From NCBI GenBank assembly GCA_947461435.1, contig CANHLE010000021.1:1-42032 (forward strand): a stretch of DNA of 42,032 bases, read 5' to 3'. This stretch comes from Paracoccaceae bacterium. Lineage in GTDB: Bacteria > Pseudomonadota > Alphaproteobacteria > Rhodobacterales > Rhodobacteraceae. The notes beneath the pieces are model-generated. The model was not told the origin of the DNA and did no database searches. It worked only from the letters and a program-made list of their open reading frames with translations. The position numbers were made by a program, and so were the translations under genes. Shown here in pieces: positions 1-7,403 of the stretch. Position 1 is the first letter of the stretch. Each line of letters starts with the position of its first letter.

Positions 1-639
1 CGTGCCCCGATGGTTTTCTGACAGGTGGAAGTGGGCCACCTGTGGCAGGGTTTCCCGCAGGGCGGACGTGGGATCGGATTCTTCGATGTGGGCGTGAAAC
101 GTGTCATAAAGATACCCATAATTCGGACGCGCCACGGCGGCAACCAGACACGCAGCCTCGGCGGCCGTGGTCAGGGCATAGCATTCAAATCGATTCAACG
201 GCTCGACCGCAAGCCGCAGTCCTGGGCCCGCGCGATCTGCCATGCTGGCATGGGCTGCCACCATGCGGGCGAATTCGTCTGGTGTTGGCCCCTGGCCGGT
301 GAATTGCCCCAAGGGTTGGGTGAAGGGTCCGGCGATCAGAGTTGCGCCCATTTCATGGGCCATATCCACCAGCCAATGCAAATGGTCCTGGCCCCGCCGC
401 TGGTCGGCGGTGTTGTCAGACAAAGGGTTGTGGGCGGCGTCGGGCAGGGTGCCGATGATGGCGGGCAGCAAACCGGCATCGCGCACCATCTGGCCCGCTT
501 TGCGGGCTTCGGCCGCTGTTCCTTCAAAGAACGGCACCTCGACCCCTTGGTAGCCTTGCCTTTTGAGGGCAGCCAGAACCGGGGCCTGCGCCGCATCAAG
601 GCGCGCCGTCCACAACAGAAGATTGATGCCGAATATCAC
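1..639 (-). CDS. D-tagatose/D-psicose 3-epimerase-like TIM-barrel sugar epimerase (3' end beyond window)
   Basis: This reading frame runs leftwards and is cut by the window edge, so only the first 213 codons are visible. It shows the metal-site pattern of ketose 3-epimerases of the AP-endonuclease-2/xylose-isomerase-like superfamily: VEPLNRFE around residue 150, then LYDTFHAHIEE, then HFHLSENHRG at the visible end. Family members bind a divalent metal and epimerise keto sugars at C3. An in-frame TAG lies upstream and no ATG is available, so GTG at 639-637 is the first usable start. Its ribosome site is weak, which leaves the start uncertain. It lies 93 bp downstream of another isomerase-like gene and probably belongs to the leftward lacI operon. 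The exact sugar is unknown. Confidence 0.82.
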   Translation of the reverse strand, partial: MIFGINLLLWTARLDAAQAPVLAALKRQGYQGVEVPFFEGTAAEARKAGQMVRDAGLLPAIIGTLPDAAHNPLSDNTADQRRGQDHLHWLVDMAHEMGATLIAGPFTQPLGQFTGQGPTPDEFARMVAAHASMADRAGPGLRLAVEPLNRFECYALTTAAEAACLVAAVARPNYGYLYDTFHAHIEESDPTSALRETLPQVAHFHLSENHRGT

Positions 640-732
640 GCCAAGACCATCATGAGTTGAAACCTGTCGCGGGGAAGATCTGACCTACCAGCGTCAAGGC
701 GGCCGTGAGCCGGCCCCCCTGACCCTTGGCAA

Positions 733-1785
733 TCACAATCCCAACATCCGGCGGTTTGCCGCACGGTCGGTGCCGGCGTCAGCGAAGTCATCAAAGGCTT
801 TTTCAGTGACGCGGATGATGTGATCGCGCACGAACTGCGCGCCTTCGCGGGCCCCATCTTCGGGGTGTTTCAGGCAGCATTCCCATTCCACGACCGCCCA
901 GCCGGAAAAGTTGTGCTGGGTCAGTTTGGAGAAGATTCCGCCAAAATCCACATGACCATCGCCCGGGCTGCGGAACCTGCCTGCGCGGTTGACCCAAGAT
1001 TGGAACCCGCCATACACACCTTGGCGGCCGGTGGGGTTCAGTTCGGCATCCTTGACGTGGAACATCTTGATCCGCTCGTGGTAGATATCGATGTGGTCCA
1101 GATAGTTCAGCGCCTGCAAAACATAGTGGCTGGGATCGTACAACATGTTCGCGCGCGGATGATTGTTGACCCGTTCCAGGAACATCTCGAAGGTGATGCC
1201 ATCGTGCAGGTCTTCTCCGGGATGGATTTCGTAACACAGATCCACGCCCATTTCGTCGGCATGGTTCAGCAGCGGTGTCCAGCGGCGGGCCAGTTCGTCA
1301 AAGGCTTCTTCGACCAGACCGGCGGGGCGCTGCGGCCAAGGGTAAAGATACGGCCAGGCGAGCGCGCCTGAAAACGTGGCATGTTCCGTCAGACCGAGGT
1401 TGCGGCTGGCGGTCAGGGCTTTTTTCACCTGCGTCACCGCCCATTCCGCACGAGCGGCCGGATTGCCGCGCACCTGCGGGGCGGCAAACCCATCAAACTG
1501 AGTGTCATAGGCCGGGTGAACGGCGACAAGTTGCCCCTGAAGGTGTGTCGACAGTTCGGTGATTTGAATACCGTTGGCTGCCGCTTGCCCCTTGAGGTCG
1601 TCACAATAGTCCTTTGAGGTGGCTGCCTGATCCAGATCAAACAAACGCGCATCCCAAGACGGAACCTGAACCCCGACATAGCCACAATCGGCCGCCCATT
1701 TGGTGATGGTGTCCCACGAGTTGAACGGGGCGGCGTCGCCGGCAAATTGGGCCAGAAAGAGGGCAGGGCCCTTGATCGTTTTCAT
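733..1785 (-). CDS. Sugar phosphate isomerase/epimerase family protein (TIM barrel)
   Basis: A 350-residue soluble protein of the xylose-isomerase-like TIM-barrel superfamily. The metal ligands expected for the family are recognisable: the Glu of CYEIHPGED, the Asp of LYDPSHY, the His of FHVKDAE and the Glu of VVEWE near the C-terminus. Such proteins isomerise or epimerise sugars and sugar acids. Some relatives instead act as lyases on 3-keto-glycosides. It begins 10 bp after the lacI-type gene, and TAAGGAGAC precedes its ATG, so it is co-transcribed with the regulator. It differs in sequence from the other two TIM-barrel genes of this locus (1-639 and 9823-10572), so a distinct step is likely. 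Substrate not determinable from sequence. Confidence 0.86.
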   Translation of the reverse strand: MKTIKGPALFLAQFAGDAAPFNSWDTITKWAADCGYVGVQVPSWDARLFDLDQAATSKDYCDDLKGQAAANGIQITELSTHLQGQLVAVHPAYDTQFDGFAAPQVRGNPAARAEWAVTQVKKALTASRNLGLTEHATFSGALAWPYLYPWPQRPAGLVEEAFDELARRWTPLLNHADEMGVDLCYEIHPGEDLHDGITFEMFLERVNNHPRANMLYDPSHYVLQALNYLDHIDIYHERIKMFHVKDAELNPTGRQGVYGGFQSWVNRAGRFRSPGDGHVDFGGIFSKLTQHNFSGWAVVEWECCLKHPEDGAREGAQFVRDHIIRVTEKAFDDFADAGTDRAANRRMLGL

Positions 1786-1795
1786 GTCAGTCTCC

Positions 1796-2830
1796 TTACA
1801 GTCCGGTTTTGAAGTCGGACAAAATTGGGATTTGCAGGTCTTGGGCCAATTCGGGTGCGCGGCCCTCGATGGCGGCCATCACGGCGCGGGCCAGAAAATG
1901 CCCGGCCCGGGCCACGTCTTCCTTGCCCACGATGATTTCGGGACGAAAGCGGTGCAGGAACCCGATGGCTTCCTTGGAGGCCAGATCGAAATCTTTGCCG
2001 ATCTTCAAACCACACCGTTCGGCCCCGGTCACCGCCGCCATCGCCCCGGTCGTCGAGCCGGAAATCAATCCATCCGGGCGCGGTGACTGCGACATGCGCC
2101 GTGCAATGGCCTCTTCGATGTCATTTGCGGAACTGTCGGATGTGCAGCTTTCGGCCACTTCAAAGGTCAATCCACACGCCGCGGACTCTTGCAGGGCACC
2201 CGTGATCATATGGCGCGAATACATGTGATTGCGCGGTGGGGCGATCATGAATATGCGCTTGCGTCCCAAGGCGGCCAAGGCGGTTACCGCGATGCGTCCG
2301 AAGGATTCATTGTCATAGTCGAAATATGGATGGTCGACATCCATATCGCTGCGCCCATGGGTGGCAAAGGGAAAACCACGTTCGGACATATAGTGGATGC
2401 GGCTGTCATCGGGTTTTGTCTGGTTCAAGATAATTCCGTCAGCAGATTCAGTTTCCACAATGTAGCGCACCGGATCAAGCGGATCCTGATCGGGGAAATA
2501 GGGCATGACGACCATGTGATAGGGCGTGCCACGCAGGGATTCCGCAATCGAATAGATCAGTTTGGAGGTGTGGTTCATCACATCCGCTTCGGTCGAAAGA
2601 ACAAGCGCGATCACGTTGGTCTTTCCGGTCCGCAGACGCACGGCTGCCCGGTTTTGTCTGTAGCCGAGCCGTTCAGCGGCCTCGCGGACGCGGCGTTTTG
2701 TTTCCTCGCCAATGTCAGATGCGTCCTTCAACGCGCGGCTTACCGTTGCCACCGCAAAGCCTGTCGCCTCGGCGATGGTCTTCAGCGTTGGACGTGCTGA
2801 TTCGGGGTGCAACGGTGGTCGTTCGTTCAT
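1796..2830 (-). CDS. LacI-family transcriptional regulator
   Basis: A 344-residue LacI/GalR regulator. Residues 15-65 form the helix-turn-helix and hinge (TLKTIAEATGFAVATVSRALKD, then RVREAAERLGYRQNRAAVRLRTGKT), followed by a periplasmic-binding-protein-like effector domain. I chose ATG at 2830 over a TTG thirty bases upstream because 2830 gives the usual short LacI leader; no strong Shine-Dalgarno sequence is visible for either. It heads a leftward unit with two isomerase genes and faces the importer operon. The palindromes at 3071-3105 are the obvious targets. Proteins of this type usually repress until a sugar or sugar phosphate binds, so the likely inducer is a product of the imported oligosaccharide. 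Confidence 0.93.
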   Translation of the reverse strand: MNERPPLHPESARPTLKTIAEATGFAVATVSRALKDASDIGEETKRRVREAAERLGYRQNRAAVRLRTGKTNVIALVLSTEADVMNHTSKLIYSIAESLRGTPYHMVVMPYFPDQDPLDPVRYIVETESADGIILNQTKPDDSRIHYMSERGFPFATHGRSDMDVDHPYFDYDNESFGRIAVTALAALGRKRIFMIAPPRNHMYSRHMITGALQESAACGLTFEVAESCTSDSSANDIEEAIARRMSQSPRPDGLISGSTTGAMAAVTGAERCGLKIGKDFDLASKEAIGFLHRFRPEIIVGKEDVARAGHFLARAVMAAIEGRAPELAQDLQIPILSDFKTGL

Positions 2831-3070
2831 TTCAGGTACTCTGACCCCGATGGGGCCCAAAAAAAGAGAATCGCTTGGAAGTGATTCGCCGATTTCCCCC
2901 GATGTCCTTTGGCGGAAACCCGGTCACGCTGCAGAGCGGCATTCAACGTTTTCAACGTCTTTCCGCACTGCAGCGAGGGCGTTTCGACATATCTTCTAAG
3001 CAAGACCTGGGTCGCATGAAGCCCATAAAAAATGCGCGCTACAAGCGAAAAGATTACTTGATCGGCAAAA

Positions 3071-3084
3071 CTATAACGTTATAG
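3071..3084. promoter_or_regulatory. Predicted LacI-family operator O1 (perfect palindrome)
   Basis: CTATAACGTTATAG is a perfect 14-bp palindrome with the central CG typical of LacI/GalR operators. It lies about 40 bp before the first gene of the importer operon and faces the LacI-type regulator gene. Confidence 0.75.
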
Positions 3085-3091
3085 GCTCCGG

Positions 3092-3105
3092 CTATAACGA
3101 TTTAG
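3092..3105. promoter_or_regulatory. Predicted LacI-family operator O2 (imperfect copy)
   Basis: CTATAACGATTTAG repeats the left arm of O1 exactly and matches the right arm partly. The two sites start 21 bp apart, so they lie on the same helix face, which would allow two dimers to bind side by side and block the promoter. Confidence 0.6.
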
Positions 3106-3123
3106 AAACTGGGAGGAGACCCT

Positions 3124-4359
3124 ATGAAGACTTGGAAAATCGCAGCGCTTATGCTGTCGGTCGTGCTGCCGAGCGCCTCGCTCGCAACCGATCTGGAAGT
3201 GACCCATTGGTGGACATCAGGCGGCGAAGCCGCTGCCGTGGCAGAATTCGCCAAGGCATTTGATGCGACTGGCAACAAGTGGGTTGATGGCGCGATCGCT
3301 GGTTCGGGCGACACCGCTCGTCCGATCATCATCAGCCGTATCTTGGGCGGCAACCCGATGGGCGCCACCCAGTTGAACCCTGGCAAGGACGCAGACGAGT
3401 TGATCGCTGCTGGTCTGATGCAGGACCTGACTGATCTGGCAACCGCCGAAGATTGGGCAAACATTCTGCGTCCGGCATCGCAGCTGGAATCGTGCACCGT
3501 TGACGGCAAAGTTTATTGCGTTCCTGTCAACCTGCACTCAGCCCAGTGGATGTGGACCAACCGCAAGGTCTATACCGATCTTGGCATCGAGCCGCCAAAG
3601 AACTTTGACGAAGCTGTCGCTGCCGCTCCTGCGCTGCAAGCTGCCGGTATCCAGCCGTTCTCGCTTGCACAGGGCTGGCCCGTTGGCTTGATGGTTAACG
3701 ACATCCTGGTGGCACAAGCCGGTGTTGAAAACTTTGTGAAAGTCTACAAAGACCGCGATCTGGCGATTGCTGGTGGTCCTGAGTTCACCAAGGTATTCGA
3801 ATCCTTGGCTGCTGTCCGTCAGTTCGTTCCTGCCGACAAGATGGTTCCCCAGTGGAACGAAGCTGTTGGTCTTGTGATCCAAGGCAAGGCCGGCGCGAAC
3901 ATCATGGGTGACTGGGCTGGCGGCGAATTCGCTGTTGCCAACATGGTTGCTGGTCAGGACTATGACTGCCTTCCAGGTCTGGGTGTGACCCCGGTTCTGA
4001 ACACTGGCGGCGACGTGTTCTACTTCCCCAAGTCGGCTGATCCGGCTGTCACCGAAGCACAGCTGAAACTGGCTTCGACCCTTGTGACAAAGGAAGTTCA
4101 GGTTGCGTTCAACCTGAAGAAGGGCTCGTTGCCGATGCGCGCTGACGTTGACCTGTCGGCTGCCAACGACTGCATGAAGAAGGGTCTGGCGATCCTCGAC
4201 GGCTCTGACGCCGTGTTCCCGAACGACGTCCAGATGATTGACCGCGACTCGATCAACCAGATCAACGATCTGTTCACCGAGTTCATGGCCAACCCTGACA
4301 TGGCTGCTGCAGACGCGCAGGCCAAGTTCGTTTCGATCATCGAAGCCGCTCCTAAGTGA
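3124..4359 (+). CDS. Carbohydrate ABC transporter, extracytoplasmic solute-binding protein
   Basis: A 411-residue family 1 (MalE/UgpB-like) sugar-binding protein. Residues 1-21 form a Sec signal peptide ending SASLA, and the mature protein starts near TDLEVTHWWTSGGE. Length and the late NPDMAAADAQAKF segment are typical of CUT1 importers. It captures an oligosaccharide or sugar in the periplasm and hands it to the permeases at 4453 and 5417. Codon use is noticeably more uniform than in neighbouring genes, which fits high expression. It is preceded by the operators and a strong Shine-Dalgarno site and followed by a hairpin, so it is probably made in excess over the membrane parts. The co-operonic glycosidases suggest beta-linked mannosides or xylosides as ligands (inference). 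Confidence 0.95.
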   Translation: MKTWKIAALMLSVVLPSASLATDLEVTHWWTSGGEAAAVAEFAKAFDATGNKWVDGAIAGSGDTARPIIISRILGGNPMGATQLNPGKDADELIAAGLMQDLTDLATAEDWANILRPASQLESCTVDGKVYCVPVNLHSAQWMWTNRKVYTDLGIEPPKNFDEAVAAAPALQAAGIQPFSLAQGWPVGLMVNDILVAQAGVENFVKVYKDRDLAIAGGPEFTKVFESLAAVRQFVPADKMVPQWNEAVGLVIQGKAGANIMGDWAGGEFAVANMVAGQDYDCLPGLGVTPVLNTGGDVFYFPKSADPAVTEAQLKLASTLVTKEVQVAFNLKKGSLPMRADVDLSAANDCMKKGLAILDGSDAVFPNDVQMIDRDSINQINDLFTEFMANPDMAAADAQAKFVSIIEAAPK

Positions 4360-4388
4360 GCTGCCGCTGAGTGATTGACGAAGATCGC

Positions 4389-4426
4389 AGGTCCGGCTTC
4401 CACAAAGGTGGCCGGGCCTGTTTATT
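4389..4426 (+). terminator. Intercistronic hairpin after the binding-protein gene
   Basis: AGGTCCGG pairs with CCGGGCCT and CCAC with GTGG around an AAAG loop, with a three-base bulge, followed by TTTATT. The position between the binding-protein gene and the first permease gene suggests partial termination or protection of the upstream mRNA rather than a full stop. Confidence 0.6.
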
Positions 4427-4452
4427 GACCCCTTAGACAGACGGAATGCCCC

Positions 4453-5406
4453 ATGGACAGACCAAATCCCTTTTTCCGAAACAAATGGTCAAAGGCCGCG
4501 TCGTTGCCGATGATGCTGATCGTGTGGGTTGTCTTTGTCTGCGGGACGATTTGGACCGTCCTTTTCTCCTTTACCAACATCAAGATCCTGCCGTTGTTCA
4601 CACCGCAGCAGTGGATGGATGGGTTTGTCGGTTTTGCCAATTACACCCGTCTTTTCAAGACGGACCGCTGGATGAGTTGCCCCGGGATCACGAAGATCCT
4701 GACCGAGGATTGGGAATTCAAATGCGCGGGCGCGCTGCCGAACATGGTGACCTATGCCGTGTTTTCGATCGTCATCTCGGTGTCGTTGGGCTTTTTGCTG
4801 GCGGTGATGATGGATCAAAAGATCAGGGCTGAGGGGGTATTTCGCACGATCTATCTTTACCCCTTTGCCTTGTCGTTCGTTGTGACCGGTCACGTTTGGG
4901 CCTGGATCATGTCGCCGGAATATGGCCTGCAACATTCGATCCGCCAGTTGGGCTGGGAAAGCTTCACCTTTGACTGGATCGCAGACCGCCAGATGGTGAT
5001 GTATGCCATCGTCATCGCGGGGATATGGCAGGGCACCGGCTTTGTCATGGCCTTGATGCTGGCCGGTTTGCGCGGCATTGATGAAGATATCTGGAAAGCC
5101 GCGAAAGTGGACGGCATTCCGGCTTGGCGTACCTATCTTCAGATCGTTCTGCCCATGATGAAGCCTGTCTTGGTGACCACCTTTGTGATCGTCACTTCAG
5201 GCGCGGTGCGGATTTACGATCTTGTGGTGGCCACAACGGATGGCGGCCCGGGAATATCATCCGATGTGCCGTCTCGGTATATCTATCAAAACTTTTCGGC
5301 CAATCTGGGCCAATCGCTGGCGGCGTCGACGGTGCTGCTGGTGACGATGGCTATCGTCCTGATCCCATGGATCCGGATGGAGTTTGGCAAGAAATCACAG
5401 GCTTGA
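4453..5406 (+). CDS. Sugar ABC transporter permease (MalF-like)
   Basis: A 317-residue inner-membrane permease with about six transmembrane helices and the cytoplasmic EAA loop in the form EDIWKAAKVDGIPAWRTYLQIVLPMM, which docks on the ATPase. It forms the translocation pore with the permease encoded just downstream. The reading frame ends 10 bases before the next start, and gene order (binding protein, permease, permease, ATPase) is that of CUT1 importers. The ATG at 4453 overlaps an out-of-frame ATG at 4446; only the former gives a membrane protein. ACGGAA provides a modest ribosome site. Confidence 0.95.
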   Translation: MDRPNPFFRNKWSKAASLPMMLIVWVVFVCGTIWTVLFSFTNIKILPLFTPQQWMDGFVGFANYTRLFKTDRWMSCPGITKILTEDWEFKCAGALPNMVTYAVFSIVISVSLGFLLAVMMDQKIRAEGVFRTIYLYPFALSFVVTGHVWAWIMSPEYGLQHSIRQLGWESFTFDWIADRQMVMYAIVIAGIWQGTGFVMALMLAGLRGIDEDIWKAAKVDGIPAWRTYLQIVLPMMKPVLVTTFVIVTSGAVRIYDLVVATTDGGPGISSDVPSRYIYQNFSANLGQSLAASTVLLVTMAIVLIPWIRMEFGKKSQA

Positions 5407-5416
5407 GGAGGACAAA

Positions 5417-6319
5417 ATGGCCAATACAACCGCGTTTGACCAAGTGCCCTCGGGCAAGAAACCGACACCCTTCATCACCTGGCAGCGGTTTGTCGTGTAT
5501 TCCGTTCTGGGTGTCTGCGCGCTGTTTTTCCTGCTGCCTTTGTACATCATGGTCATCACCTCGCTGAAAAGCATTCAGGAAATTCAGGGTGGAAACATCT
5601 TTGTCCCCACGATGTCGCCGTCATTTGATGCCTGGGAAAAGGCGTGGAATTCGGCCTGTACGGGTCTTTATTGCGAAGGGATCAAAGTTGGGTTCTGGAA
5701 CTCCGTCAAGATTACCGGACCGTCTACAGTGGTATCGATCGCTGTGGCCTCTGTGACGGGGTATTCGCTTGCAAACTGGCCGTTCAAGATGTCGGAGTTC
5801 TACTTCACCGTCCTTCTTCTCGGCTCGTTTATCCCCTATGTCGTGATGCTTTATCCCTTGGTGATCATCACGCGGTGGATGGGGATCTATTCGACGCTCC
5901 CGGCCGTGGTGTTCGTGCACACGATCTTTGGCTTGCCCATCCTGACGCTGCTGTTCCGAAACTATTTCGCAAGCCTTCCGCAAGAGTTGTTCAAGGCGGC
6001 GCGTGTGGATGGGGCAGGCTATTGGGGTATCTTCTTTCGTGTGTTCGTTCCCATGTCGGTTCCAATCTTTACGGTGGCCGTGATCTTGCAGATTACCGGT
6101 ATCTGGAACGACTTTCTGTTCGGCGTGATCTATGCGGGGCCCACGAACTATCCGATGACGGTTCAGCTGAACAATATCGTCAATTCGGCCATGGGCGGCA
6201 AAGCCTATAATGTGGACATGGCCGCGACCATCCTGACCGGGCTGGTCCCGCTCACCATTTACTTCGTCTCTGGCAAATACTTCGTGCGCGGCATTGCAGC
6301 CGGCGCCGTCAAGGGTTGA
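5417..6319 (+). CDS. Sugar ABC transporter permease (MalG-like)
   Basis: A 300-residue second permease subunit. After a short cytoplasmic head there are about six hydrophobic helices, with the EAA motif as QELFKAARVDGAGYWGIFFRVFVPMS. The ATG at 5417 follows GAGGAGGAC at ideal spacing, so the 11-residue extension available from a TTG upstream is unlikely. It pairs with the MalF-like protein to carry the glycoside into the cytoplasm. The C-terminal YFVRGIAAGAVKG is the usual tail of this family. It is followed four bases later by the ATPase gene. Confidence 0.95.
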   Translation: MANTTAFDQVPSGKKPTPFITWQRFVVYSVLGVCALFFLLPLYIMVITSLKSIQEIQGGNIFVPTMSPSFDAWEKAWNSACTGLYCEGIKVGFWNSVKITGPSTVVSIAVASVTGYSLANWPFKMSEFYFTVLLLGSFIPYVVMLYPLVIITRWMGIYSTLPAVVFVHTIFGLPILTLLFRNYFASLPQELFKAARVDGAGYWGIFFRVFVPMSVPIFTVAVILQITGIWNDFLFGVIYAGPTNYPMTVQLNNIVNSAMGGKAYNVDMAATILTGLVPLTIYFVSGKYFVRGIAAGAVKG

Positions 6320-6323
6320 TCCA

Positions 6324-7400
6324 ATGCACTCAGTCTCCGTCCAAAGCCTAACCCTGAAATTCGGCGCTGCCGAGGTTCTGAAAAACCTTAATCTTGATGT
6401 GGCAGAAGGCGAGTTCATCGTGCTTCTGGGGCCCTCGGGCTGCGGAAAGTCAACGCTGCTCAATTGCATTGCAGGGCTGTTGGAACTGTCCGAAGGCCAG
6501 ATCCACATCAAAGGAAAGAATGTCACCTGGGCTGAGCCGAGCGAACGCGGAATTGGCATGGTGTTCCAGTCTTATGCCTTGTATCCGCAGATGACGGTGC
6601 GCGGAAACCTGTCCTTTGGTCTGAAGATCGCAGGAATGGCCAAGGACGAGATTGAGAAGCGGGTTCAGCGCGCATCGGAAATCTTGCAGATCGGGCCCTT
6701 GCTGGACCGTAAGCCAGGCGCGCTTTCCGGTGGCCAGCGCCAGCGGGTTGCCATCGGTCGCGCGCTTGTTCGCGATGTGGATGTGTTCCTGTTTGACGAA
6801 CCCTTGTCGAACCTTGACGCCAAATTGCGCAGCGAATTGCGTGTTGAATTGAAGCGTCTGCATAACCGTCTGAAGAACACCATGGTCTATGTGACCCATG
6901 ACCAGATCGAAGCCCTGACCTTGGCCGACAGGATTGCCGTGATGCGCGGCGGGATCATTCAACAACTCGCCGCGCCGCAGGAAATTTACAACCGTCCGTC
7001 TAACTTGTTTGTGGCGGGCTTCATCGGCTCGCCGTCGATGAACTTCATGCATGGCAAGACGGTTGACGGCGGCACTGCCTTTGAAACGGCGGGCACCACA
7101 TTAAGCCTTTCTGGTTATGAGGGTGGGGCCGTTGGCGCGCGGGACAAGGCGATTTTGGGTCTGCGCCCAGAGCATCTGGAAATGGTCGACGCGCCGATCC
7201 CGGGAAAAACCATTCCGGCGATGGTGGAAATCGACGAGCCCATGGGGGCAGATAGCCTGGTGTGGCTGAAAGTGGGCGATGTGCCTGTTTCGGTTCGGGT
7301 TCCGGTGGAAAATCGGCCGGAACACGGAAAATCGGTGCATCTGAAAGTAGACATCTCGAAGGCGTCAGTCTTTGACGCCGTGAGCGAACAGCGGATCTAA
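6324..7400 (+). CDS. Sugar ABC transporter ATP-binding protein (MalK/UgpC-like)
   Basis: A 358-residue ATPase with all nucleotide-binding motifs: Walker A GPSGCGKST at 36-44, signature LSGGQ at 134-138, and Walker B VFLFDEP with catalytic Glu159, then the switch His in YVTHDQIEA. Residues from about 240 form the regulatory OB-fold domain found in MalK and UgpC, including GLRPEHLE. It energises import by the two permeases. The start at 6324 is four bases after the preceding stop, with no clear ribosome site, so translation is probably coupled. A TTG at 6294 would overlap the permease gene and is less likely. Confidence 0.95.
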   Translation: MHSVSVQSLTLKFGAAEVLKNLNLDVAEGEFIVLLGPSGCGKSTLLNCIAGLLELSEGQIHIKGKNVTWAEPSERGIGMVFQSYALYPQMTVRGNLSFGLKIAGMAKDEIEKRVQRASEILQIGPLLDRKPGALSGGQRQRVAIGRALVRDVDVFLFDEPLSNLDAKLRSELRVELKRLHNRLKNTMVYVTHDQIEALTLADRIAVMRGGIIQQLAAPQEIYNRPSNLFVAGFIGSPSMNFMHGKTVDGGTAFETAGTTLSLSGYEGGAVGARDKAILGLRPEHLEMVDAPIPGKTIPAMVEIDEPMGADSLVWLKVGDVPVSVRVPVENRPEHGKSVHLKVDISKASVFDAVSEQRI

Positions 7401-7403
7401 ACC

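Larger units (their letters stand above)
2831..3123. promoter_or_regulatory. Divergent intergenic control region of the glycoside locus
   Basis: This gene-free stretch separates the lacI-type gene from the importer operon and must hold both promoters. The right end contains the two operator-like palindromes and a strong ribosome site (GGGAGGAG) 6-8 bases before the ATG at 3124. TTGATC at 3058-3063 is a possible -35 just upstream of the palindromes, but no convincing -10 at 17 bp was found. TTCAACGTTTTCAACG around 2941 contains a central AACGTT reminiscent of LacI-family half-sites and might serve autoregulation. That last point is weak. Confidence 0.6.

Noticed and set aside
25-660. A 211-codon rightward open frame at the window start
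   Set aside because: It is the complement of the 3-epimerase-like gene, which carries the metal-site motifs; the rightward translation has none.
5621-6559. A 312-codon leftward open frame opposite the MalG-like permease and MalK-like genes
   Set aside because: It is antisense to two well-supported genes and shows no hydrophobic or domain pattern of its own.
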